From NCBI RefSeq assembly GCF_048773025.1, contig NC_133573.1, positions 1,131,001 to 1,195,000 on the forward strand: a stretch of 64,000 nt of DNA. Direction: 5' to 3'. The DNA comes from Camelus bactrianus (lineage: Eukaryota > Chordata > Mammalia > Artiodactyla > Camelidae). Of the stretch, positions 47,350 to 57,600 are shown piece by piece. The notes below the pieces were generated by a model, which was not told the DNA's origin, did not search any database, and worked only from the letters and a program-made list of their open reading frames with translations. Position numbers and translations under genes: made by a program. Numbering within the stretch: position 1 is the first letter of the stretch; each line of letters begins with the position of its first letter.

Positions 47350-47417
47350 TAAAGTGTAGTTGAAAGAAAAGCACCTGGTTTACACCCAGTAGATTCCATA
47401 CTTCATGAAAAATTTGA
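47350..47417 (+). pseudogene. NUMT part: tRNA-Val
   Basis: AAAGTGTAGTTGAAAGAAAA begins it; the anticodon TAC lies in GTTTACACCC; the acceptor end closes at TTTGA. The position between 12S and 16S is native. Confidence 0.88.
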
Positions 47418-48854
47418 ACTAAAGCCAGCCCAGGCTTCCTACCATATTCAACTATCATAAGTAAATTAGAGATTTGTTTAACACTTAATATATTGAAGAT
47501 AGAAATTTAAATCTAGTAGTATAAAGTACCATTAGGGAAAGATGAAATAAGTTAAATACCTTGAAACCAGATGATGTATTTATGAACAGTTTACTGGAAC
47601 AAATTCATCTATATGGTATAATAGAAGATTTATGAGTAGAGGTAATAAGCCCAACAAGTCTGATGATAGCAGGTTGTTCATAAAAGAATTTTAGTTCAAT
47701 TTTAATTATTAATTAAAAACAAAACTGTTAATATAATTTAATGTAATTTTAAAAGGTACAGGTTGTAGATGCAGGATATAAGCTTCTCTAGAGAATAAGC
47801 ATAAACAATGCTGTAGTTTGCTTCAAAGCAGCCACCAATTAAGAAAGCATTCAAGGTTAAGAACACATTCATCTCAATATCAATAGCAAAAGAATAAACC
47901 TCATAATTTAATACTGGACTAATCTATTAATTAGTAAAAGCAATACTATTCATATTGGTAGCAAGAAATATTTATCCTTGCATAAGCTTATATCAGTATG
48001 AATCACTTACTGATGGTTAACAGCAAAATAAACCCTAACCAATACTTAATTATTTTTAAAAAACTGTTAGTCCAACACAGGTTTGCATTTAAGGAATGAC
48101 TTTCTAAAAGGAAAAGGAACTTGGTAATCACATGTCCTGCATGTTTACCAGGAAGGTTACCTCTAGCACTTCTAATCTTAGAGGCACTGCCTAACAAAGG
48201 ACATATTTAATGGCCATGGTTTCCTGACACTGAAAATGTAGCATAATCACTTGTTTTCTAAATAAGCAGCTGGGAGAATGGCACAAGGTTTTTACTATCT
48301 CTTTTCATCAGTGAAATTGACCTTCCCAATAAGAGGTGGGAGCCATATAAAATGAGAAGATCCTTTGGTGCTTTATGTGTTTAATCTATAAAATAAATAA
48401 CTGAATCTTAAGGGATAGCATAGCTTTTAATGGGTTAATAATTTTGGTTGTGGTGGCCCCAATGAATATAACAAGCTCCAAGTGATTAAAATTTAGACCA
48501 GCTTTTCAAAATGCTGTAGCATGTATTGATCCAATACATTGATTAACAGAAAAAAGTACTCTAAGAATAATAGCTCAATTCAAAAGTAGAATTCATTTCA
48601 GCAATAGATTTTACACCCTCAGAATTGGATCAGAAGATCCCAGTGTTGTAACTGCTGAAAATGCTTCATTTAATGATTAAAGTTCTGTGAGATATGAGTT
48701 CAGACTGGAATGATCCCAGTAAGTTTGTATCTATTATACACTTGTCCCAGTATGAGAGGACAAGAGAATTAAGGGTCACTTTACAAAAGCACCATCAAAT
48801 TAATTGGTGATACAGTAAAATTTAATAATTTATACATACCCTAGTGTAGGACAT
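47418..48854 (+). pseudogene. NUMT part: 16S rRNA
   Basis: Starts at ACTAAAGCCAGCCCAGGC and includes CTAATCTTAGAGGCACTGCC, TAGCATAATCACTTGTTTTC, GTGAAATTGACCTTCCCAAT and CCCAGTATGAGAGGACAAGA, all conserved 16S peptidyl-transferase-region landmarks. Confidence 0.93.
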
Positions 48855-48937
48855 GGTTTGCTCCAGTAGCAGAACACAACAATTGCATCAAACATATATC
48901 TTTATTTCCTCGAGGTTAAGTCCTCTTCCTAAGAACA
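48855..48937 (+). pseudogene. NUMT part: tRNA-Leu(UUR)
   Basis: GTAGCAGAACACAACAATTG, then GGTTAAGTCCTCTTCCTAAG AACA at the acceptor end. The TTAA-type anticodon loop is decayed. Confidence 0.85.
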
Positions 48938-50160
48938 GATTTACAATCTACATTCTTTTACTAAGTATTACAGGTTTGCTCACTGTGTCACTTTTCACAT
49001 TAATTAAAGGGAATTCCTAGGTTCTGGAAATTTAGAGAGGCCCAAATATCATCAATTTATGTATATTATTGCACCAATGCTGGCCTTAACCATGGCTTTC
49101 ACATTAGCAGTTCCTCTTAACATAACTTATCCACTATCCACTGATGTAAACTTAGGCACACTTCTTATACTGGCTGTATGAAGCCTAGCTTCTTATTCCA
49201 TGCTCTGATCTGGATGAGTTCAATATTAAAAATACACACTAATCAGAGCTTTATAGGCAAAAGCACAATCTCAAATAAAGTAAACTAGCAATTATTGGTT
49301 TATCATTCCTACTGATAAATGGATCATTTATACTCTCAGTTATTAAACAAGAATACCTATGATTAATTTTCCCCTCCCAAACCCTAGCTAGATTTTTTTA
49401 TATTTGCCTCTACTGTAGCAGAAATCAACAGAGCCCCATTTTGATTTAATAGGAGAATCAAAACTTGTATATACCTTCCATGTAGAATATGTAGCAGGTC
49501 TATAGTCTCTGATCTTTATAGCTGAATATGTCAGTATCACTATAATAAATGGTTTCAAAATTATTCTATTTTTAAGGGCATTTCAAAATCCCTAGATAAC
49601 AGAATTATATACAGCCAAATTACATACAGCCAATGTTATTATTCAAACATGCATCCTAACAATATCCTTTCTATGAATTTGAATATCCTACACACAATTT
49701 TGAGATGATCATTTTATACATCTCTTATTTTTTAACATTTTTATTGAGTTATAGTCATTTTACAATGTTGTGTCAAATTCCACTGTAGAGCATAATTTTT
49801 CAGTTATACATGAACATATATATATATTCATTGTTACATTATTTTCCCTGTGAGCTACCACAAGATCTTGTATATATTTCCCTGTGCTATACAGTACAAT
49901 CTTGTTTATCTGTTCTGCATATGCCTGTCAGTATCTACAAATTTTGAACTCCCAGTTTATCCCTTCCCACCCCTCTCCCCCTTGGCAACCACAAGTTTGT
50001 ATTCTATGTCTATGAATCTATTACTGTTTTGGATTTATGTTCTCTTTTTAGATTTCTTTTTTATACATCCCTTATTTATGAAAAAAATTAACACAAAGAC
50101 TAGCTCTATGTATATGTTTCAGTACCTGTCAGTGCATCAGGCATCCCACTACAAACATAA
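48938..50160 (+). pseudogene. NUMT part: ND1, with internal loss and an L1 insertion
   Basis: ND1 is a core membrane subunit of complex I. Blocks TTCATGTATATTATTGCACC-like (48.06 of the gene's middle), CAGAAATCAACAGAGCCCCA (AETNRAPF, 49,420-49,440) and TTTCTATGAATTTGAATATC are recognisable. About 100 or more bases are missing near 49,050. It is split at 49,730 by an L1 and resumes at 50,061 to its end CACTACAAACATAAG. Many stops in the mitochondrial code would remain. Confidence 0.9.
49731..50060 (-). mobile_element. L1 3' end inserted in the NUMT
   Basis: L1 3' UTR backwards (TTTACAATGTTGTGTCAAAT, ACAAGATCTTGTATATATTT, CTTGGCAACCACAAGTTTGT). TSD TTATACATCTCTTATTT at 49,714-49,730 and TTATACATCCCTTATTT at 50,061-50,077, both from ND1. 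Confidence 0.93.
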
Positions 50161-50247
50161 GAAGTATGTCTGACCAAAGAGTTTTTGTTTGTTTGTTTTG
50201 CTTTGCTTTTAGGGGGGAAGTAAGTAGGTTTATTTATGTATGTTTAA

Positions 50248-50316
<69 letters not shown>

Positions 50317-50334
50317 TGTTATTTAAAATATTTA

Positions 50335-50376
<42 letters not shown>

Positions 50377-50475
50377 CATCATCATCATCTAAGCATACAA
50401 TCTACCACTGAGCTATACCCTCCCCCAAAAGAGCTCTTTTAAAATAGTAAATAAAAGAGGTTTAATCAGTTCCTA
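50161..50475 (+). pseudogene. NUMT part: tRNA-Ile, split by a SINE
   Basis: AAGTATGTCTGACCAAAGAG (5' part) and AATAGTAAATAAAAGAGGTT with TCAGTTCCTAG (3' part) are the two halves of mitochondrial tRNA-Ile, separated by the SINE at about 50,187-50,426. Confidence 0.87.
50187..50426 (-). mobile_element. Camelid-type SINE with greatly expanded (ATT)n tail, inside tRNA-Ile
   Basis: The head is at the right end (GAGCTATACCCTCCCCC on the plus strand). Only the first part of the tRNA-like region is present (CTAAGCATACAATCTACCAC). Between lie (ATT)n tracts covering about 50,248-50,395. AAAGAG flanks both sides as the likely TSD. Confidence 0.8.
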
Positions 50476-50544
50476 GAATCATAGGAATTGATCCTACCCC
50501 TAAGAATTTTAAAATGTTCATGCTACCACATTATACCACATTCT
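50473..50544 (-). pseudogene. NUMT part: tRNA-Gln (reverse strand)
   Basis: Plus-strand text CTAGAATCATAGGAATTGAT, CCTACCCCTAAGAATTTTAA and ACATTCTG is the reverse of mitochondrial tRNA-Gln; anticodon region TTCAAA-type is decayed. Confidence 0.87.
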
Positions 50545-50545
50545 G

Positions 50546-50617
50546 TGGTGAATATAGTCTGTTAAATAAACTATCAGGCACATACCCTAAGAGTATTGTT
50601 TTATATCTTTAGTATAC
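50546..50617 (+). pseudogene. NUMT part: tRNA-Met
   Basis: Follows tRNA-Gln as in mitochondria. The anticodon CAT lies in CAGGCACATACCC, and TTTTATATCTTTAGTATACT ends the acceptor arm. Confidence 0.87.
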
Positions 50618-51588
50618 TAGTAAACCCTATTTTTACTGTCATTCTACTGACCATTATCTCAGGAATCATTATTTTAATAAAAAGCTCACATGGTACTAGT
50701 ATTTCCATTCTAAAAGAAAATTAAATACACAAGTTATAGAAGCATCCAACAAGTATTTTCTAACAAAAAACACCACATCAATACTATTTATATTGGATAT
50801 TATTATTAATCTAGTATACTCCAGTCAATGAACAAGTACAAAATTCTTTAATCTAAGAGCATCCACCATTTTAACAATAGCCCTAGACATAAAATTGAAC
50901 TTCCCCCATTTCTTTTCTGAGTGATTGAATTTATACAGGGCATATGTCATACAATAGAGCCAATCTTATTAATGCGACAAATGTACACCCCTATGTGTTA
51001 CACCAAATCTCACTGCCCACTAAACATACTATTCATCAAAGCTGTATTATGAAGTATCAGCAGCAGCTGCGACAGACTAACAAAACTCACTACAAAATTT
51101 ATAGCCTGCTCATCAACTGTCCATATAAGATGAATAAGAGCTATTACAATGTGTAATCCAATCATGACAACCCTAAATGCACTAATTTGTATCAAAAACA
51201 CTGTCAACTTACTATTTATGCCCTGTGCATGGACTGCAACAGTATCATTATCACACACATAAAATAAAACTCTTCTGATCACAATTTTTATCCCCATCAT
51301 CATATTGTCTTAGGTGGTCTGCCACCAGTGTAAGGGTTTTTCCTCAAATGAGTAATAACTCAAGATATAATAAAATTCATTAACATCAACCTACAAACAT
51401 TAATATTCCTTGCAGCATTATTCAACATATATTTGTACTTCTGGCTAAAATCCTCCATATCACTACCTATATTTTTATCAATAAATTATAAAAAAATGAG
51501 ATTTTAAACATAGAAAACAACATTTTGATTATTACTAATCCTAACAGTCACAGGATTACTGCCCTTAATATCAACTGTATCAGTGCTT
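50618..51588 (+). pseudogene. NUMT part: ND2
   Basis: ND2 is a complex I membrane subunit. AAACCCTATTTTTACTGTCA is close to the gene's start, and TTAGGTGGTCTGCCACCAGT with GTAAGGGTTTTTCCTCAAAT gives the conserved LGGLPPxSGFxPKW stretch near 51,310-51,345. Some internal blocks are lost or heavily changed. Confidence 0.9.
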
Positions 51589-51655
51589 AAGTATGGATTC
51601 AGGTTGTACACACCAACAGTTTTCAAATGTTTAAGGAAGTACAATTTCATTTCTG
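51589..51655 (+). pseudogene. NUMT part: tRNA-Trp
   Basis: AAGTATGGATTCAGGTTGTA, CCAACAGTTTTCAAATGTTT and AAGTACAATTTCATTTCTG follow mitochondrial tRNA-Trp. Confidence 0.83.
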
Positions 51656-51727
51656 AAAATATGGATTACAAGAGTTTGCACTACATCAATTGAAGCCAAT
51701 CAAACACTTTAATTAAGGTAAATACTT
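51656..51727 (-). pseudogene. NUMT part: tRNA-Ala (reverse strand)
   Basis: Plus-strand text TGGATTACAAGAGTTTGCAC, CATCAATTGAAGCCAATCAA and CACTTTAATTAAGGTAAATA is reverse tRNA-Ala. Confidence 0.85.
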
Positions 51728-51803
51728 AGTAGATTGGTGGGCTTCCACTACAGGAAGTTTCAGTCAGCAGATAAATCTTCTAGTAAACTGGCTTCAGTCT
51801 ATT
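51728..51803 (-). pseudogene. NUMT part: tRNA-Asn (reverse strand), last mitochondrial gene
   Basis: TAGTAGATTGGTGGGCTTCC, CAGGAAGTTTCAGTCAGCAG and CTGGCTTCAGTCTATTTCTC match reverse tRNA-Asn. The light-strand origin stem-loop that should follow is absent, so the NUMT ends here. Confidence 0.87.
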
Positions 51804-51839
51804 TCTCTCTAGACCGCTTTGGGCACTCCTTCCATGTTT

Positions 51840-52560
51840 AGTTTTGTTATCAACATGGGATGTCTTCTTTTTTTAAGGTTTTATTTTATTTCTTTTGGTA
51901 ATGTCTTTTCCATTTCAATTTACTAGTCTTACACCTTGATAAAATTGATTCTTAAGTATTCTAGTAATATTGATATTATGTAAAATATAATTCTGTTAAA
52001 TTATTCTTGACATTATTCATTGTTACTGTGTACAAGAAAGAAATTCTGATACATTGACAATTTGTATTGTCTACTTGCTGAAGTATTTGAGTCGCTTACA
52101 GCTTAAAAGTTGAGCTACTTAATGAATTGTTCATGATTTCAAGATTTATATATATATATATATATGATGATGATGTCATCTGATTGGTGAATAGATTTGT
52201 TTTTAGTGTAACAATTTTATTTGTTGATACTGTTACTGTCTTTCACCCTGGCTTTTTGTGGAAGTTCCAGGAAAATAATGAATAAAAGTGTTGAAAGGAA
52301 ACCTCTGGGCTTTATTCCAGATTTTTATTTACTGTTTCTTATAATGCTGTGTATCATACTAAGATAATTTGTTTCTACCCCTATTTTCAAGAATGTTTAT
52401 TCCATGAAGTAAGAGTGGAGTTTTTTTAACGTTTCTTGTGATCAATTGAATCAGATTATGTAATTTCTCCTGCTGTAATATTGTTGTTTATTATACCATT
52501 TAGTTTTATGTTAAAATTTAAGACATTGTTTGGTTTAAAATGTTAAAAAATTATAAAATC
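51840..52560 (-). mobile_element. Old L1 ORF2 reverse-transcriptase fragment
   Basis: TTATTCATTGTTACTGTGTA, TGATGATGTCATCTGATTGG, AATAATGAATAAAAGTGTTG and TATTCCAGATTTTTATTTAC are the backward reading of the L1 reverse transcriptase region. It overlaps in L1 coordinates with the sliver before the NUMT, so they may be separate copies. Confidence 0.6.
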
Positions 52561-52779
52561 TTCTGTGGAGACATTTGCTTAAGGTGCATAATCTTTTTAT
52601 TGTGTGGTTAAATTAAGGTAAGTAGTACTTTAGGTAAGTGGAGGAATCGAATTTAATAGGCAAGTTGATTGTTTTTGTGATGTTTCTGTGGGATTTTATT
52701 CCATCAAGATAGTCTTAGGTTATTCCAAGAAAATAGGATTAAGGGATGAGGGGTAGAGAGAGGGTGAAATTAAAATAGT

Positions 52780-54100
52780 CAGTGGTAAGGGTTAGACAAA
52801 GGGTGTTAGGGGTCAGTGCTAGGGAACAGGGGTCTGGGGAAGTAGTGGATGTTTATGTCATGAGTATGGGCTGTGGTTGGGTCTATGGGCAAGAGCTGGG
52901 TTAGGAATTATGGCCTAGGGTCAGGGCAAAGGTCAAGGTCTGGGTCATGGTCTAGGTCAGGGTCTAGGGTTTAGGGTCTAAGGTCAGAGTCAGGGTCTGG
53001 GTCTGGGTAAGGGTCAGGGTCAGGGTCAGGGTTTTAGGGTTCGGGTTAGGGTGTGAGGGTTCGGGTTCAGGCTTGGGTTGGGGTTCGATTCGGGGTCAGG
53101 GCTGGCGTTGGAATCAGGTTAGGGTTAAGGTTAGGGTCAGGGTTCAGGCTTATGGTCAGCGTTCAGGCTTAGGGTCAGGGTTCAGGTTCAGGGTCAGTGT
53201 TTTGGGTCAGGGTAGGGTTAGGGCTAGGGCTCTGTCTATGGCTAGGGTTAGGGTAAATGCTTGGTTTCAGGTTAGGGTTTAGGGTTAGGGTTAGGGTAGG
53301 GTTAAGGTAGGATTAGGGTTAGTGTTAAGGGTAGGGTTAGGGTAAGGTCCTGTTCAGCATCTGGGTCTGGGTCAGGGTCTGGGTCAGGGTCAAGTTCAGG
53401 GTCAGCGTTAGGGTCTGGATAGGAGTCAGTGGTCGGTGTTAAGGTCAGTGTTTTTGGTGTGGGGACAAGGTTCAGGGACAGGTTCAGGGTCAATGTCGGT
53501 CAGGGTCATGTTCAGGTACAGGGTTTATGGTCAGGGTCAGCAGATGGGGTCAGGGCTTGGATAGGGCTAGTGTTAGGACCAGGGCTAGGAATAGAGCCAG
53601 GGCCAGGGTTAGGGTTTGGGACAGAGTCAGGGCTAGGGTCAGGGTCAGGGTCAAGTTCAGGGCTAGTGCTGGGATAGGGCTAGGGCTCAGGGTACAAGTT
53701 TAGGGCACGGGTAAGTAGGATGCTGCTCAGGTGATGGTTAGGGTACATGTTCGTGTTTAGTATGAGAGAGAGGGTGAGGTTCAGGGAGAGGGTGAGGTTG
53801 AGGGAGAGGGTGAGGTTGAGGGAGAGGATGAGGGTGAGGGTCATGATGAGAGTGAGGTTCGGGGTCAGGTTAGGGGTCAGGGACAAGTTTGTGGTTGGGG
53901 TTGGGTTTGTGTTTGGGGTTGGGGTTAGGGTTAGGATTGAGTTTAGGGTTAGGGTTTGGGTTGGGGTTAGGTTTGGGATTGTGGTTGGGGTAGGGGCAAG
54001 GTTAGGGTTGGAGCTGGGGCTGGGGCTGGGGCAGGTTCAGGGTCAGGGTTTAGGGATAGGAGAAGTGTTCATGGTTAGGGTCAGGGTTCAAGGTTAGGGT
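52780..54100 (+). repeat. G-rich telomere-like minisatellite
   Basis: More than 1.2 kb of degenerate hexamers on the plus strand: GGGTCA, GGGTTA, GGGTTC, with true TTAGGG pairs and triplets (for example GGTTTAGGGTTAGGGTTAGG at 53,275-53,294, and near 53,920-53,960). A sub-block at 53,765-53,840 repeats a unit around GGTGAGGTTCAGGGAGAG. The left border fades from about 52,720. Open frames through it (VRVRVR-like) are a by-product of the repeat. The G-rich strand has many GGG runs, so G-quadruplex formation is possible. Confidence 0.9.
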
Positions 54101-54103
54101 CTG

Positions 54104-54366
54104 GATCCCAGAATGGAACATGTGGAGAAGCATACATTCAGCTAGCCTAAAGGGCAAGGGTAAATATAGAATCACTTACCCTGAGTTCTCACCATGTTTC
54201 CTAGAGCCAGTTTCAAGGTAAAGGCAGTTTGCGATGGAAATTCGAGTTGGAGAGAGTGCCTCCCCATATATATATATATGTATGACTGTGTCCAAATCAA
54301 TGAAACTCAATGTTTGCAAAAAGGTAGGTGATGGATGGCTTCCACACACACTCAGTTCCGAGATTT
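54104..54366 (+). repeat. Satellite monomer directly after the minisatellite
   Basis: Begins GGATCCCAGAATGGAACATG one step after the last hexamer and carries the landmarks of the 62-64 kb array: AGCTAGCCTAAAGGGCAAGG, GTTTCAAGGTAAAGGCAGTT, a TATATATATA block, and TCCACACACACTCAG. It is cut in its successor by the L1 at 54,366. Confidence 0.92.
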
Positions 54367-54655
54367 ATTTTTTAACATTTTTTATTGATTTATAGTCATT
54401 TTACAATGTTGTGTCAATTTCCTATTTAGAGCACAGTTTTTCAGTTATACATGAATATGTATTTCACATTTTTCTCTCTGTGAGCTACCATAAGATCTTG
54501 TATATATTTCCCTGTGCTATACAGTATAATCTTGTTTAACTATTCTACAATTTTGAAATCCCAATCTATCTCTTCCCACCCCCCGCCCCCTTGGCAGCCA
54601 CAAGTTTGTATTCTGTGTCTCTGAGTCTATTTCTGTTTTGTATTTATGCTTTTTT
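54367..54655 (-). mobile_element. L1 3' UTR of the satellite insertion
   Basis: Backward text TTTACAATGTTGTGTCAATT, AGATCTTGTATATATTTCCC and TTGGCAGCCACAAGTTTGTA; ends at the A-rich tail next to the TSD. A poly-T tract near 54,650 marks the ORF2 end. Confidence 0.88.
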
Positions 54656-57600
54656 TTTTTTGATTCCACATATGAGTGATCTCTTATGGCATTTTTCTTT
54701 CTCTTTCTGTCTTACTTCACTTAGAATGACATTCTCCAGGAATATCCATGTTGCTGCAAATGGCGTTATGTTGTCGGGTTTTATGGCTGAATATTATTCC
54801 ATTGTATAAATATACCACTTCTTCTTTATCCAGTCATCTGTTGGACATTTAGGCTGTTACCATGTCTTGGCTATTGTAAAGCTGCTATGAACATTGGGGT
54901 GCATGTGTCATCCTGAAGTAGGGGTCCTTCTGGATATATGCCCAGGAGTGGGATTCCTGAGTCATATGATAAGTCTATTCCTAGTCTTTTGAGGAATCTC
55001 CATACTATTTTCCACAGTGGCTGCACCAAACTGCATTCCCACCAGCAGTATAGGAGGGTTCCCTTTTCTCCACAGCCTCTCCAGCATTTGTCATTTGTGG
55101 ACTTTTGAATGATGGCCAGTCTGACTGGTGTGAGTTGATACCTCATTGTAGTTTTGATTTGCATTTTTCTGATAATTAGTGATATTGAACATTTTTTCAT
55201 GTGTCTATTGATCATTTGTAAGTCTTCCTTGGAGAATTGCTTGTTTAGATCTTCTGCCCATTTTTGGATTGTGTCATTTATTTTTTTCTTATTGAGTCAT
55301 ATTTGCTGCTTATATATTCTGGAGATCAAGCTTTTATCGATTTCATTTGCAAAATTTTCTCCCATTCCGTAGGTTGTCTTTTTATTTTACTTATGGTTTC
55401 CTTTGCTGTGCAGAAGCTTGTAAATTTCATTAGTCCTATTTATTTATTCTTGCTTTTACTTCTACTAGGAGAAAAGTTTTGATATGTATGTCAGATAATG
55501 TTTTGTCTATGTTTCCCTCTTATTGTATCTTGTCTTATATTTAAGTCTTTGATACATTTTGAGTTTATTTTTGTGTATGTTGTAAGGGAGTGTTCTAGCT
55601 TCATTGTTTTACATGCTGCTGTCCAGTTTTCCCAATACCATTTGCTGAAGAGTCTGTCTTTATTCCATTGTATATTCTTGCCTCCTTTATCAAAGATTAG
55701 TTGACCAAAAGTTTGTGGGTTCGTTTCTGGGTTCTCTTTTCTGTTCCTTTGGTCTATATGTCTGTTTTTGTACCAATACCATGCTGTCTTAATAACTGTA
55801 GCTCTATAGTATTGTCTGAAGTCTTGGAGAATGATTCCTCCAGCCTCTTTCTTCCTCTTCAGTAATGCTTTGGTAATTCTAGGTCTTTGATGGTTCCATA
55901 TAAATTTTATTATGATTTATTCTAGTTCTGTGAAATATGTCCTGGGTAATTTGATAGGGATTGCATTAAATATGTCAATTGTCTTGTGCAGTGTGACCAT
56001 TTTAACAATATTGATTCTTCCAATCCAAGAGCATGGGATATCTTTCCAAGTTTTAAAGTCTTCTTTAATTTCCTTCATCAATTTTTTTTAATTTTTTTAT
56101 TGATTTATAATCATTTTAAAATGTTGTGTCAATTTCCAGTGTAGAGCACAATTTTTTCAGTTATACATGAACATATATATATTGATTGTCACATTTTTTT
56201 CTCTGTGAGCTACCATAAGATCTTGTATATATTTCCCTGTGCTGGACAGTGTAATCTTGTTTATCTATTCTAAAACTCTGAAATCCCAGTCTATCTCTTC
56301 CCACCCCCTTTCCCCTTGACAACCACAAGTTTGTATTCTATGTCTATGAGTCTACTTCTGTTTGTGTTTATGATTTGTTTTTTTGTTTTTTGGGTTTTTT
56401 GTTTGTTGGTTTTGTTTTGTTTTGTTTTTTTAGATTCCACAGATGAGCAATCTCATATGGTATTTTTCTTTCTCTTTCTGGCTTACTTCACTTTAATGAC
56501 ATTCTCCACGAACATCCATGTTGCTGCAAATGGCATTATGTTGTCAGTTTGTATTGCTGAGCAGTATTCCATTGTTTATATATACCACTTCTTCTTTATC
56601 CAGTCATTTGTTAATGGACATTTAGGCTGTAGGTGACACCTGCACCCCAATGTTCGTAGCAGCATTGCCTACAATAGCCAAGACATGGAAACATCCTTCA
56701 TCATTGGTTCATAGTTTTCTGTATATAATTCTTTCACCTCCTTGGTTAGATTTGTTCCTTGTTATTTTATTACTTTGGGTGCTATTTTAAAGGGGATTGT
56801 TTCTTTACTTTCTTTTTCTGTTGATTCATAATCAGTGTAAAGAAATGCAACAGATATTTGAACGTTAATCTTGTAACCTGCTACCTTGCTGAATTCTTTG
56901 ATCAGCTCTAGTAGTTTTTGTGTGGACCTTTTAGGGTTTTCTATATATAGTAACTTGTTGTCGGCATATAGTGACACTTTTATCTCTTCTTTTCCAATTT
57001 GGATCCCTTTTATTTCTCTCTCTTGTCTGATTACTGTGGCTAGGACTTCCAAGACTGTGTTGAATAGGAGTGGTGACAGTGGGCATCCTTGTCCCAGATT
57101 TTAGTGGGAAGCTTTTGAGTTTTTCACCATTTTGTACTATTGTGGCTGTAGGTTTGTCATATATAGCTTTTATATGTTGAGATATGTTCCTTCTATACAT
57201 ACTTTGGTGACAGTTTTTATCATAAATGGGTGTTGAATTTTATCAAATGCTTTTTCTGCATCTATTGAGATGATCATGTGGTTTTTGTCTTTTCTCTTGT
57301 TGATGTGATGTATTACATTGATTGATTTGCATATGTTGAAACACCCTTGTGTCCCTGGGATGAACACCACTTGGTCATGATGTATAATCTTTTTTATGTG
57401 TTGTTGGATTCTATTTGCTAATATTTTGATGAAGATTTTGGCATCTATGTTCATCAGTGATATTGGCCTATAATTTTCTTTTTTGGTAGTGTCTTTGCCT
57501 GGTTGTGGTATCAGGGTGATGGTGGCTTTATAGAATGAGTTTGGGAGCATTCCCTACTTTTCAATCTTCTGGAAGAGTTTGAGAAGGACTGGTATCAGTT

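Larger units (their letters stand above)
47013..51815 (+). pseudogene. NUMT: nuclear copy of mitochondrial DNA, 12S rRNA to tRNA-Asn
   Basis: About 4.1 kb of mitochondrial sequence (net of later insertions) lies in the native gene order and native strand for each gene. Order: 12S 3' half, tRNA-Val, 16S, tRNA-Leu(UUR), ND1, tRNA-Ile, tRNA-Gln (reverse), tRNA-Met, ND2, tRNA-Trp, tRNA-Ala (reverse), tRNA-Asn (reverse). Recognition rests on conserved blocks such as GAAATTGACCTTCCCAATAA in 16S. The copy is clearly diverged, has internal losses (for example in ND1) and was later split by an L1 and a SINE, each with a TSD, so it is an old nuclear insertion and not a mitochondrial contaminant. Confidence 0.95.

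Noticed and set aside
50166-50411. Leucine-run frame at 50.2-50.4 kb and cysteine-run frame at 44.0 kb
   Set aside because: They are translations of ATT and GTT microsatellites.
47013-51815. Mitochondrial contamination or misassembly
   Set aside because: The copy is diverged, has internal losses, is flanked by nuclear L1 and contains an L1 and a SINE with TSDs.
53073-54097. Open frames of up to 116 codons rich in Val-Arg or Thr-Leu repeats
   Set aside because: They are translations of the G-rich hexamer array in successive frames, with no start context or homology.
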